Source of the DNA: JBDNFP01 sp041689775
Lineage (GTDB): Bacteria > Bacteroidota > Bacteroidia > Cytophagales > Spirosomataceae
DNA length: 41,304 nt
NCBI GenBank assembly: GCA_041689775.1
Contig: JBDNFP010000045.1
Span: forward strand, 1-41,304
Direction: 5' to 3'
In this document: positions 1-8,572 of the stretch, one piece after another
Position numbering within the stretch: position 1 is the first letter of the stretch
How the letters are laid out: every line of letters starts with the position of its first letter
The notes under the pieces: model-generated
What the model saw: the letters and a program-made list of their open reading frames with translations, nothing else
Databases searched by the model: none
What the model was told of the DNA's origin: nothing
Translations under genes and position numbers: made by a program

Positions 1-1
1 C

Positions 2-940
2 TATATGTTTCAGATGATGAACGAAGCAAGGGTAGGGGTGGGGATGAACGCAGCGGCCATTGCCACGGCGGCCTACCATGCCTCCTTGACTTACGCCAAA
101 GAGCGACCGCAGGGGAGAATTATTAACCAAAAAGATCCGATGCTACCCCAGACCCCCATTATCAATCACGCGGATGTGAAGCGAATGTTGCTTTTCCAGA
201 AGTCGGTGGTGGAAGGCTCACTGTCATTACTATTATACTGTTCAAAATTAGCCGACATAGCTCACGTGGGAGAACCGGCCGAGCAAAAACACGCTGGATT
301 ACTCCTGGATTTATTGACCCCCATTGCTAAATCCTATCCTTCCGAAATGGGTTGCCTGAGTACCAGTGCAGCCGTGCAAGTACTGGGAGGTGCGGGTTAT
401 ACCACTGATTTTCCGGTGGAGCAATACTACCGCGAAGCCCGTATTCACCCAATTCACGAAGGGACTACTGGTATTCACGGCCTTGATTTACTGGGACGAA
501 AAGTACTCATGAATAACGGTGAGGCGATGAAGTACTTGCTGGTAGAAATGGAGCAAACGATCCGTCGGGCACTGGATCGTATCAAACTATCAAGTCAGGC
601 TAGTGATTTGATCCGGGCCATTGAACGCTTGCAAGAGGTTACGGAGTATTTGATTAGCGTTTCCAAAGCAGATGTAGAAGAGTATTTGGCGGATGCTACG
701 CTTTACTTAGAGATGTTTGGGATTACCGTTATTGCGTGGCAGTGGCTTATGCAAGCGGATGTTGCCCAAGCAAAGCTACCCAAAGCGGAGGCAGAATCGG
801 AACGGAATTTCTACGAAGGAAAGCTAATGACAGCCCGATACTTCTTTGCCTATGAATTGGTCAAAACCGAATCATTAGCTACTCGCTTGCTGAGTTCATT
901 AAAAGTAACAACTGTAATGAAGCCCGAGTTCTTCGGGTAA
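2..940 (+). CDS. acyl-CoA dehydrogenase, C-terminal part (5' end outside window)
   Basis: The reading frame is open from the first bases, so the gene starts upstream of the window; the first ATG at 5 is internal. What is visible is the C-terminal half of an FAD-dependent acyl-CoA dehydrogenase: the helical C-terminal domain with the conserved stretch VQVLGGAGYTTDFPVEQYYR and the following IHEGTTGIHGLDLLGRK, which in this family contacts FAD and the dimer partner. About 130 further residues form the extra C-terminal extension (AcAD_C type) found in long-chain or DmdC-like members. The family oxidises acyl-CoA to enoyl-CoA in beta-oxidation and passes electrons to ETF. Substrate chain length cannot be read from this part. 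The gene converges with the lipoprotein gene ending at 1055. Confidence 0.9.
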   Translation, partial: YMFQMMNEARVGVGMNAAAIATAAYHASLTYAKERPQGRIINQKDPMLPQTPIINHADVKRMLLFQKSVVEGSLSLLLYCSKLADIAHVGEPAEQKHAGLLLDLLTPIAKSYPSEMGCLSTSAAVQVLGGAGYTTDFPVEQYYREARIHPIHEGTTGIHGLDLLGRKVLMNNGEAMKYLLVEMEQTIRRALDRIKLSSQASDLIRAIERLQEVTEYLISVSKADVEEYLADATLYLEMFGITVIAWQWLMQADVAQAKLPKAEAESERNFYEGKLMTARYFFAYELVKTESLATRLLSSLKVTTVMKPEFFG

Positions 941-972
941 GGTGTAGCTCTTAATACCAAATAATTAACCGT

Positions 973-1038
973 AAAGACTGATTCGCCAGTTGCATAGAAG
1001 ATGTCGGAGTATCAGTCTTTGCGGTGATTTTTTACCGC
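973..1038. terminator. hairpins between convergent genes
   Basis: A perfect 10-bp inverted repeat (AAAGACTGAT 973-982, ATCAGTCTTT 1011-1020, 28-nt loop) is followed at once by a second small hairpin (GCGGT 1021-1025, ACCGC 1034-1038) with a T-rich loop. The position between two convergent genes suggests transcription termination in either direction; this function is inferred. Confidence 0.5.
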
Positions 1039-1054
1039 CCGTGCAAAGTTTAGA

Positions 1055-1828
1055 TCACAGATCATTGGCGGCTTCCATCATGTTATACCGTAGCATTAGT
1101 CCAGAGGAAACACTAGCCAAAACAAGTTTCAGGTCGGGATGGAGATTATCTTTTATCCACACTTTTCCGTTGTTGATGGTAGAGACAGTCCCGATTACCT
1201 TTCCATCCATTTGAAACTCGTAGCCGTACACATTCATGATGGTCATCATTTTGGAGGCTCCTTCCAACTCCCTGATTCCGATGATGTCAATTTGCAGGTG
1301 ATCTACTTTGGAGCGGACAAAACCGAGGGTGTTATTTTTAAGGGAGTTGCTCCATCCGTCAACATTATTGACCACAAACTCCCAGCTCTCCCTGGAATCG
1401 TTCAGCTGAATACCGCCACCAAAGACGTTATCGTTCATGATGTTAATGGAGAAATAATCCCCGAAAGGTGAAATGTCAGCCGCCCGGAACTTACTCACAA
1501 AGGCAACGCTAGCCGTGTGCCCATCGGGTGCAAACATATCAAAAGCCATCTTTTCTTTGGCCCCACTAAAATTCACCACGAAGGGCAGGGAGTAGCTTTT
1601 GGTCCAGCCACGATTCACTTTGCTAGTTTTGTAATCGCCAAAAGTAAGTACCTGGCCAATCTGAAAGCCTTGCCTTCCTTTGACGGCATATTCCGTGGCA
1701 ACTGATTTGAGATCATCGTTGACGGCCAATTGAGCAGTTCGGCACCCAACAATTAATAGGCAGGCTACGAGACCCAATAGGAGCATTAGTACTCCCGATG
1801 AGTTTGTATTTTCTTTTTTCTTTTTCAT
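1055..1828 (-). CDS. unrecognised lipoprotein
   Basis: The frame is open back to 1972, but the start at 1828 is preferred because it puts a lysine-rich n-region, a hydrophobic stretch and a lipobox ending LLIVGC (Cys 29) directly at the N-terminus, and a start at 1972 would overlap the divergent MFS gene. The mature protein of about 228 residues is rich in aromatic residues and beta-type segments (for example FVVNFSGAKEKMAFDMFAPDG) and resembles no family I can name. It is probably anchored in the outer or inner membrane facing the periplasm. An alternative start at 1852 would add eight residues. It is transcribed divergently from the transporter gene at 1960. No function is proposed. Confidence 0.7.
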   Translation of the reverse strand: MKKKKENTNSSGVLMLLLGLVACLLIVGCRTAQLAVNDDLKSVATEYAVKGRQGFQIGQVLTFGDYKTSKVNRGWTKSYSLPFVVNFSGAKEKMAFDMFAPDGHTASVAFVSKFRAADISPFGDYFSINIMNDNVFGGGIQLNDSRESWEFVVNNVDGWSNSLKNNTLGFVRSKVDHLQIDIIGIRELEGASKMMTIMNVYGYEFQMDGKVIGTVSTINNGKVWIKDNLHPDLKLVLASVSSGLMLRYNMMEAANDL

Positions 1829-1867
1829 AGTTTTTCTTTTTTCTATAATCATGAAAAGAGCTTGATG

Positions 1868-1875
1868 TAAGTTTG
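1868..1875 (+). promoter_or_regulatory. candidate -7 box (TAAGTTTG)
   Basis: TAAGTTTG matches the Bacteroidota -7 consensus TAnnTTTG and lies about 85 bp upstream of the MFS transporter start. No TTTG is seen at the expected -33 distance, so this is a weak call. Confidence 0.3.
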
Positions 1876-1959
1876 AAGGTTGCAACAAAGTACCTATTTT
1901 TTCTGCGGGAACCTTTTTTACCCCATATTGCAGCCATTTTCCTATCTGAATCTTAGTGC

Positions 1960-3135
1960 ATGAAATCCCCATCCCTGATCCTACGTCCTGCTTATATATT
2001 ACCCTTAGTAGTGGTGGCGCAGTTTGCTGGTACCTCCCTTTGGTTTGCTACCAACGCGATTTTACAGAATCTGCAAAGCTACCATCCGGCTTCTGGTTCC
2101 TTCCTTTCTACCATGACAACGGCGGTTCAGCTTGGGTTTGTAATTGGTACACTTGTCTATTCCTATTTTTCGTTTGCCGACCGGTACTCACCCGTGCGGG
2201 TTTTTATGATATCGTCGTTGTTTGCGGCGGTATGTAATGTAGCCGTACTGATTACCTACCAAACGTTACCCGCATTAGTAGTAAGCAGGTTGGGAGTAGG
2301 TTTTTTTTTGGCGGGTGTATACCCAGTAGGGATGAAGATTTGCAGCGACTGGTACGAAGCCGGCTTGGGTAAGGCACTTGGGTACTTAGTAGGAGCCTTG
2401 GTATTAGGTACTGCTTTTCCGCATTTGATTAAAGCATTGGCTTACTCCCCCGATTGGCGGTACGTGATTTTGACAACCTCGGGATTGGCCACGGTAGGGG
2501 GTTTGATTGTTGGGATTATGGTAGGCGATGGCCCATACCGTCGCATTGCCGGGAAACTTAATCCCGCTATGTTGGGGGAGGTATTTCGTAAGGCTGATTT
2601 TCGTAAATACGCCTTTGGGTATATCGGGCACATGTTTGAGCTGTACACCTTTTGGGCGTTTGTGCCCCTGCTACTAGTAGCTTACACCCGGCAAACCGGA
2701 AGTGCCCTGAATATCTCACTTTGGTCCTTTGGAATCATCACGGCCGGAGCATTGGGCTGCGTACTCACCGGAGAGCTATCGGGCAAATGGGGAAGCCACC
2801 GCACGGCTTGGGTAGCGTTGGTTATTTCTACCGTGTGCTGCCTATTGGTACCTGCATTAGGGTTGTTATCGCCTTTCTTACTAGGTATCTACTTACTTAT
2901 TTGGGGTATCAGCGTGGTCGGTGATTCTCCCCAATTCTCTACGCTGGTAGCTCAAAATGCCCCCGCTGATTTTAAAGCGACCGCCCTTACCATTGTGACT
3001 TCGATTGGTTTTTTTATCACGATACCCAGTCTGTACCTGACCCAATGGCTTTTTGAACAGTTTGATTACCCGGCGTTGGTGGTATTGGCGCTGGGCGGGG
3101 TTGTTGGGTTGGGGGCGATGCGGGTGCGGTGGTAG
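1960..3135 (+). CDS. MFS transporter
   Basis: A 391-residue polytopic membrane protein with about twelve hydrophobic segments, typical in length and pattern for the major facilitator superfamily. The first helix carries AQFAGTSLWFATNAI; the loop after helix 2 carries SFADRYSPVRVF, which corresponds to the conserved MFS loop 2-3 motif, and the second half begins near residue 210 (FRKYAFGYIGHMFELYTFWAF). Members with this pattern are often annotated as NarK/cyanate-permease-like, but the substrate cannot be read from sequence. It acts in the inner membrane as a secondary transporter. The start has no clear Shine-Dalgarno, as is usual in this phylum. The downstream neighbour on the opposite strand is the broken HNH nuclease gene. 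Confidence 0.85.
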   Translation: MKSPSLILRPAYILPLVVVAQFAGTSLWFATNAILQNLQSYHPASGSFLSTMTTAVQLGFVIGTLVYSYFSFADRYSPVRVFMISSLFAAVCNVAVLITYQTLPALVVSRLGVGFFLAGVYPVGMKICSDWYEAGLGKALGYLVGALVLGTAFPHLIKALAYSPDWRYVILTTSGLATVGGLIVGIMVGDGPYRRIAGKLNPAMLGEVFRKADFRKYAFGYIGHMFELYTFWAFVPLLLVAYTRQTGSALNISLWSFGIITAGALGCVLTGELSGKWGSHRTAWVALVISTVCCLLVPALGLLSPFLLGIYLLIWGISVVGDSPQFSTLVAQNAPADFKATALTIVTSIGFFITIPSLYLTQWLFEQFDYPALVVLALGGVVGLGAMRVRW

Positions 3136-3191
3136 AGTCATAGTTTAACATTTTCAGTTGAATAAAGTAAGAACATCAAATATATCTTACC

Positions 3192-4073
3192 TTACCAATT
3201 TAGTGCCTCAGGAGCGCACTCAAAGAACCCATTTGTTTTTTTCAGGTGAGCCCGTTGTCTTTTTAGTTCCTCCCAAACGGTGGGATGAGAATATCGCTGG
3301 ATGTCATCTTTTAGCGCTAATTTAATTCGTATCTGTTCTTCTTTAAAGGGAAAAGTAGAGTTCACGAGAAGAGGTTCAGGTGCAATTTATTCAAGTTCAT
3401 CCATGGTGGTCGCCTCTTTCACCTTTACGTACCGTTCGAGTCGATCGATGTAAAAACTTGCAGCCGATTTACGGGCAGCCAATAGAGTTTCCCTTGCATT
3501 TAGCCCAAGGAGTCGGAGCGTGTATTCTGCCCGTTTGCGATCTCGGGGGTTTAGGGTAATTAGTGGGTTTAGCTTAAATGTACGGTTAGGAATGTCCAAC
3601 CAGAAATAATTCATGGGGTTTTCTACCCGTGGATTAATCATCACAGAGTCGTCGTTTGCGGGTTTTCCAGAACCTCTTGGTATTTCAAATAAAGACTCAG
3701 AATAAAACGGGTCAAAAATTGCAAACTTATCTAGTTTGTGTTTTGAATTGCAAGTAGGGCAGGATAGTAGGTAGTTGTCCCAATGGGAGGTACGTTCCGG
3801 ATATAAACTCTTGGGGTAAATATGTTCAATGTCGGTGGCTTCGTTGTTCTCGCAGTAATTGCACACTTCCACACCTACGCACAGGCTGATCAAAGCTTCC
3901 TTTATTTCAGTAAAGGCGGTTGCCTTGGGAATAGAGTTATTTTTACCAGTCCATTCCTTCTGCGCTTTATTGACTTGCTTTACAAATTCTGTACTGGCAT
4001 CAATTCTGCCTTGCACTCGTCGAAGGTGCTTTTGGGTTGGTTCAGAAAGCTCCTTAGAATTCAGTTGTATCAT
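3192..4073 (-). pseudogene. Septu PtuB-like HNH endonuclease, interrupted by in-frame TAA
   Basis: The open part (4073 to the TAA at 3389-3387) encodes 228 residues. It has an HNH nuclease core: CNYC (71-74) and CPTC (105-108) form the paired zinc knuckles, DIEH (81-84) supplies the catalytic His, and Asn 100 lies in WDNYLLSC. This matches the HNH partners of AAA ATPases in Septu (PtuB) and retron-Ec78-type systems. Reading on through the TAA in the same frame gives 64 further codons to a TAA at 3194-3192, including SHPTVWEELKRQR and the ending APEALNW, which look like a genuine C-terminus rather than random sequence. The intact gene would encode about 293 residues. The start overlaps the ATPase stop by about 20 bp, so the two were translationally coupled. 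Without the tail the protein may be unstable or inactive; readthrough or a sequencing error is possible. Confidence 0.75.
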
Positions 4074-5386
4074 CGGTGATGAGGATTTTCCTTAGCTGGT
4101 TCATTTCCTTTTTTTCGGTCTCCGAAATTTTGCCAAAAGCACTCAATTGACTTAGCTGAGCGAGTCTTTCCAGCTTCTCTTTGGAATGTTCCGAGCGCTC
4201 TACCTCCTGCCCGAATAACTCTGTTCCGTACGCATCGAGAACATTACCATAAATGAGCCGGTCTCGATCCAGGCCGGTCACCTCGCCGGACGCTTGGTCG
4301 CTGCCGGGCGCGGCCAGCCGCCAGATGGAACCTTTCTCACAGGCCCGACACACCAGCGGACTATGGGTAGTAACGATGAATTGCAGCTTGGGGAAATATT
4401 GGGTAAACCATTGACCGATGCGCGTCTGCCAGGTAGGGTGCAGGTGTGCATCTATCTCGTCCACCAGTACCACGCCAGGAAGATCAATGATCATTTTGCC
4501 TTGTTTTATTTGCTCAAAGACTCGATTCGCACCATTAAAGCGGATTAGTTGCCTGATCAGCTCAAAAGTCAGACTTAAAATAGACCGTAAACCGTCACTC
4601 ATTTGTATAGCTTATATACGATTTCCATTGCCGTCCCGGAAGTAGACATTTTTGGAATCAACCTCGTCAATCTTGTTACCGTGTGGCAGTAAAGCAGACT
4701 CATTAATAAAGCGAATGAGGTAATCGAGTGTGTCTACCTTGGTTTTATTTTCCAGTTTTTGAATGTAAAGATCTTGAATGTAGACAAGCGCCTCAGAAAG
4801 GGCTACGTCTTCACCAAAAATAGATAAGTGAGCACCTAATCTAGGGTTTGTCTTGTAAAGTATCTCTTTTTCAATGTTACCTCCAGTAAATCTTCTAAAT
4901 GGACCATAGGCGACGGAGAACCAACCTTTTCTTAAATCAGCAGAAGAAGGCGGAATACCTAAAAAATAATTTTCAAAAGTTACAAAATCGAGAGTGTTAG
5001 TTTCCTCTACTGTTGTTAAATCTCCTGAACGATCTAAATAACCTGGATCATTCAGGAGTATTGATTGCGTACAAAAGTTTATTTTGTTTTCAAGTACTGT
5101 ATTGATGTCTTCCAAGACAGCGGTATCAAAATCTTTGTCTCTGTAAATAGAAAGATTTACATGACCTTTTTTTGCCTTTTTTCAACCAATTCTCCCAATC
5201 TTCACGAGTTGCATTAATATCAGCACGCCTCAATAGTGCCAAAGCCGCCGAGCGTACAATCGTAGACTTCCCCGATCCATTATCTCCGATTAGCACGTGC
5301 CAACCCGCTTCTTTACCTTCGGGAAAAGTCATTTCAAAATGCTCGATAGAGCGTATGTTTTTTATTTCGATTTTCCTGATATACAT
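4054..5386 (-). pseudogene. Septu PtuA-like AAA ATPase, broken by a frameshift and an in-frame stop
   Basis: Three consecutive open segments (5386-5126, 5115-4612, 4602-4054) together make one SMC/ABC-like ATPase of about 443 codons. Segment 1 has Walker A GDNGSGKST (residues 34-42). It shifts frame after LKKGKK in an A7 run (plus strand T7 at 5167-5173); dropping one A continues as GHVNLSIYRDKDF. Segment 2 holds the family stretch GPFRRFTGG and ends in DGNGNRI followed by TAA at 4614-4612. The frame then continues unchanged (AIQMSDGLRS), so the TAA is a nonsense codon at about codon 258. Segment 3 has the ABC-like signature MSDGLRSILSL, Walker B VVLVDEIDAH and the switch His in VTTHSP. In Septu the ATPase forms a complex with the HNH nuclease and triggers cleavage on phage infection. 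With two lesions this copy is probably inactive. Confidence 0.8.
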
Positions 5387-5484
5387 GACGTCATTAACAC
5401 GAAAAGAGTGTAGGGCAAGATACTAAAAAAGAACGATGGCAAGAAAATGCAGTGATCAACCACCTCAGAATTAAATTAGGAAGA

Positions 5485-5679
5485 CTAGTGAAAGGCTGCA
5501 AGAGCTTTTCTTTCTTTGAGTGCGTGTTCCTCTGACTGTTCGAGCGTCAACTTTTCGCTAAACAAGCGTAGTTTAGCCAGGTAGCTAGGAGCATCCTGAT
5601 TATAGAGGAGTTCAGCGGATTGACCGAGGTTGAAAAGCAGTGGATATTCTGCTTCAAGAAATGAAAAATTAGAAGGCAT
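5485..5679 (-). pseudogene. stub resembling the N-terminus of type I restriction subunit HsdR
   Basis: A 64-residue frame begins MPSNFSFLEAEYPLLF and continues with a segment ending LAKLRLFSEKL. This resembles the opening helical domain (DUF4145-like) found at the start of many HsdR subunits, which are usually around 1000 residues. After about residue 45 the resemblance ends, and the frame closes with TAG and soon after TAA. No helicase or nuclease motif follows in any nearby frame. It is probably a deletion remnant of a restriction locus beside the decayed Septu-like pair. A complete small protein of unknown function is the alternative. Confidence 0.5.
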
Positions 5680-5806
5680 GGAACGGTGGATGGTATCGGG
5701 TGGAACGTAACGGGATAGTAAAACCTCAAATTAAAGGATAAATCCAAAAAGAGCTACTGCCTGGGTTTTCATTTGTTACATTTTTCAGAAAAGAGTAAAA
5801 CAAAGA

Positions 5807-5831
5807 GAGCACCCATGATGAATGGATGCTC
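5807..5831 (-). terminator. terminator of the penicillin-binding protein gene
   Basis: An inverted repeat (GAGCA 5807-5811, CCAT 5813-5816, ATGG 5822-5825, TGCTC 5827-5831, one A/C mismatch) lies 27 bp after the minus-strand stop at 5858. On the minus strand it is followed by a T-rich tract. Confidence 0.7.
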
Positions 5832-5857
5832 CCGAGCTATTGTGAAAATTCAGTAAT

Positions 5858-8401
5858 CTAATTCCTAATACTATCCGGTGGTGGTGGCGGTGGCAGGTTG
5901 GGAGGCATACCTATTTCATCCGGTAGTAGTGAGTCTGGCTCAAATTCCAGACTATCAGGTTCTACCGCAGCGTAGGTACATTGGTACTCCTTATTAATTT
6001 TAATGCTTGGTTTGATAAAGGGCCCTGGTATAATACCAATGGATTTATCACGATATACTTTTTCGAGAAAACTACCCACCAGAGGTAGAGCCATCCTAGA
6101 CCCTTGCCCTAAGGCAGTGCTCCGGAAGTGAATAGAGCGGTCGTCGCCGCCAACCCAAGCTCCCATGACAAGGTCGCGCGTGATACACATATACCAACCG
6201 TCAGAGTTGTTAGAAGTAGTTCCGGTTTTGCCCCCGATTTCGTTTTTCTGATTGAGACCAACTTCATAATTATATAGTCCGCGGGATGTACCCCCCGGCT
6301 CTTCTACGCCGCCTTTCAGCATGTGACGCATCAAGAAAGCAGATTCCGGACTGATGGCCTGATGAACCTCTGGTTCGAATTCTTCAATAATGGTACCCCG
6401 GTCGTCCTCGATGCGGGTAACCAGCACTGGTGAACTGTATGTGCCAGAATTGACGAACACGCAATAGGCCGCGACCATTTCGTATAACGACACATCAAAA
6501 ATTCCTAGGCCAATTCCCATCTCAGCCCGCAAAGGCGAGGTGATACCCATTTTTTTGGCATATTTAACCACCCGACTTGGCCCAACTTTTTCGGTTAGTT
6601 GTACCGTTATAGAGTTGACCGATTGGGCTAATGCTCGCCGTAGCGTTATGTTGAAATTGGTGAAACGCCCGGTAGAGTTCTGAGGCTCCCATAGCTGCAT
6701 TTTCCCATTGATAATCATTTCCTTTTTATAGGGCTTGTCATTCATCTGGTCGCAGGGCCCCATATTGATCGTACTATCATCCACCGCAGTGGTATACACA
6801 AAAGGCTTGAAGGTAGACCCCGGCTGACGTTTTCCTTGCTTTACGTGGTCGTATTTAAAGAAGTTATAATCGAGGCCACCCACCCACGCTTTAATATGCC
6901 CGGTAGAAGGCTCCATGGCCATCATACCAGCTCGCAGTATACGTTTATAATAATTGAGGGAGTCCATTGAACTCCAATACTTCACCACACTACCGCCGGT
7001 TTTCCAGTCGTAGACGGTCATGGTATCTTTCTTATTCAGGTAGAAAGTAACGGAGTCAGGTTGGCTGGGAAAGCGAGCAGCTAATGACTTATAGCGCCGG
7101 GTACGTTTAACTACATCTTGTAAGAAATTATTAATTTCCTTTCCGTTCTCATCCCGCCAAGGGTTTTCTTTACCCCAATGCTTTTCAAATACTTCTTGTA
7201 AATCCCGCATTTTGGTATCGAGGGCGGCTTCGGCGTGTTCCTGCATCCGGGAGTCAATGGTGGTATATATTTTCAGTCCGTCTGTATAGAGATTATAGCC
7301 ATTCTTATCGCCCCATTTTTTCACATAATCTACTACGGCATTCTTGAAGTAGTTGGCATTACCATCGTAGGGAGTTTCGAACTTAGTTTTTAATTCAATG
7401 GGTAGTTGACTGATGGAATCGGCTTCAGCTTCGGTGATATAGTTGTACTTAGCCATCTGAGCCAGTACTACATTACGACGTTCCTTTGAACGCTCAATGT
7501 TTCTCACCGGATTATAGGTTGTGGTGGCCTTTTGGAGCCCGACTAATACCGCCGCTTCCTGAATATTGAGGCTATCGGGAGCTTTGCTAAAATAAGACTG
7601 CGCTGCGGTGTTGATTCCGTACGTATTATTACCATAGTCCACGGTATTAAAATACATAGTCAGAATCTCTTCCTTGGTGAAATAGCGTTCCAGCTTAATG
7701 GCCGTTAGCCACTCCTTTGTCTTATAAATTAGCGTACGGGCCAAAGGAATATAACCTAGTAGTCCGCGGGCAGAAGCACGGCGGGTGTTGAAGAGTTTCT
7801 TGGCTAGCTGTTGGGTGACGGTACTACCACCACCCCGGTCTGTTTCGCCGGTAATGATCCCCGCTGCTACTCCGGCCATGGCCCGATAATCAATACCCGA
7901 ATGCTCATAGAAACGAATATCTTCCGTGGCAATGAGGGCCTTTGTCAAATTGGGCGATATTCTTTCAAACCCTACGGGAGTGCGATTTTCGGTATAAAAT
8001 TTACCGATCATGATGCCATCGGCGGTATAAATTTCGGATGATTGGGCCACCTTCGGGTTTTGCAGCGCTTCTACGCTGGGCATGCTACCCATCAACCACA
8101 AAAAATTTGTTTCGATACAGAAAATGTAAAACGCAAAAGAGAAAAAACTCGCCCAGAAAATCTTCCAAGTTCGTACGATGGGGGTATAGTAAGCAGAAGT
8201 CGGGTCCATCCGGCTGGGAATGAACTCCGTTACCTTACGATAGTTTGTTTGTAGCTGGTAAAGAAGTAAATCCGTTCTTGCTTTTCCGAGCAGTTGTACG
8301 CTTACGGTATATAGTACAGTACTTACCTTGGAGAGTAACCAATAGGTAGCGCGTTGGTAGATTTGGTTAAATTGTTCAAATAAAGCTTTAAGAGCCTTCA
8401 T
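5858..8401 (-). CDS. class A penicillin-binding protein (PBP1A-type transglycosylase/transpeptidase)
   Basis: A bifunctional peptidoglycan synthase of 847 residues. An N-terminal cytoplasmic part and one membrane segment (about 80-104) are followed by a GT51 glycosyltransferase domain with the catalytic Glu in ATEDIRFYEHSG (about 160) and GGSTVTQQLAKKLF (190-204). The transpeptidase domain has all three active-site motifs: STFK (529-532), SVN (594-596) and KTGT (725-728). The protein polymerises lipid II glycan strands and cross-links stem peptides at the periplasmic face of the inner membrane. The C-terminus is a proline-rich tail (PPNLPPPPPP), common in Bacteroidota PBP1A. The long N-terminal segment of about 75 residues before the membrane helix is longer than in E. 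coli and may bind a cytoplasmic partner. The gene is monocistronic, with hairpins on both sides. Confidence 0.95.
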   Translation of the reverse strand: MKALKALFEQFNQIYQRATYWLLSKVSTVLYTVSVQLLGKARTDLLLYQLQTNYRKVTEFIPSRMDPTSAYYTPIVRTWKIFWASFFSFAFYIFCIETNFLWLMGSMPSVEALQNPKVAQSSEIYTADGIMIGKFYTENRTPVGFERISPNLTKALIATEDIRFYEHSGIDYRAMAGVAAGIITGETDRGGGSTVTQQLAKKLFNTRRASARGLLGYIPLARTLIYKTKEWLTAIKLERYFTKEEILTMYFNTVDYGNNTYGINTAAQSYFSKAPDSLNIQEAAVLVGLQKATTTYNPVRNIERSKERRNVVLAQMAKYNYITEAEADSISQLPIELKTKFETPYDGNANYFKNAVVDYVKKWGDKNGYNLYTDGLKIYTTIDSRMQEHAEAALDTKMRDLQEVFEKHWGKENPWRDENGKEINNFLQDVVKRTRRYKSLAARFPSQPDSVTFYLNKKDTMTVYDWKTGGSVVKYWSSMDSLNYYKRILRAGMMAMEPSTGHIKAWVGGLDYNFFKYDHVKQGKRQPGSTFKPFVYTTAVDDSTINMGPCDQMNDKPYKKEMIINGKMQLWEPQNSTGRFTNFNITLRRALAQSVNSITVQLTEKVGPSRVVKYAKKMGITSPLRAEMGIGLGIFDVSLYEMVAAYCVFVNSGTYSSPVLVTRIEDDRGTIIEEFEPEVHQAISPESAFLMRHMLKGGVEEPGGTSRGLYNYEVGLNQKNEIGGKTGTTSNNSDGWYMCITRDLVMGAWVGGDDRSIHFRSTALGQGSRMALPLVGSFLEKVYRDKSIGIIPGPFIKPSIKINKEYQCTYAAVEPDSLEFEPDSLLPDEIGMPPNLPPPPPPDSIRN

Positions 8402-8423
8402 AGATGGGTTTGTTCGTCGAGGT

Positions 8424-8431
8424 CAAATATA
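8424..8431 (-). promoter_or_regulatory. candidate -7 box (TATATTTG on minus strand)
   Basis: TATATTTG on the minus strand fits TAnnTTTG and lies 23 bp before the penicillin-binding protein start, which would leave a very short leader. No correctly spaced -33 TTG is seen. Confidence 0.35.
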
Positions 8432-8503
8432 ATGAATGCAGAACAATTACTGATATGAAAGACCTTAGAACCTAAACGCAGTCACAAAATTGGAGGTATA
8501 AAA

Positions 8504-8544
8504 AATAACCTCATCCGAATTGCTTCCAATTGGACGAGGTTATT
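8504..8544 (-). terminator. terminator of msrB
   Basis: AATAACCTC (8504-8512) pairs with GAGGTTATT (8536-8544), with further TCC/GGA and AATT/AATT pairing inside. It lies 29 bp after the minus-strand stop of msrB. On that strand it is followed by a run of T. Confidence 0.85.
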
Positions 8545-8572
8545 AATGGATAGCTAAGCCTGGTACTTTAAG

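Noticed and set aside
1139..1471. Plus-strand open frame of 110 codons
   Set aside because: It lies wholly opposite the lipoprotein gene at 1055-1828, has no family resemblance, and is best explained as the complement of that coding frame.
1960..1972. Overlap of the lipoprotein gene with the MFS gene
   Set aside because: The overlap exists only with the upstream start at 1972; the lipobox supports the start at 1828, leaving a normal 131-bp divergent gap.
3387..3389. Stop-codon recoding (TAA read as sense) to explain the two in-frame TAA codons
   Set aside because: TAA ends several intact genes in the window, and the two cases occur only in the decayed defence locus; there is no sign of a recoding element.
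4612..5115. 167-residue frame as an independent gene
   Set aside because: It continues the ATPase from both sides (frameshift before, same-frame stop after) and carries its middle family block, so it is a piece of one broken gene.
3192..5386. Retron with PtuAB effectors
   Set aside because: No reverse transcriptase gene or msr/msd-like structured RNA was found next to the pair.
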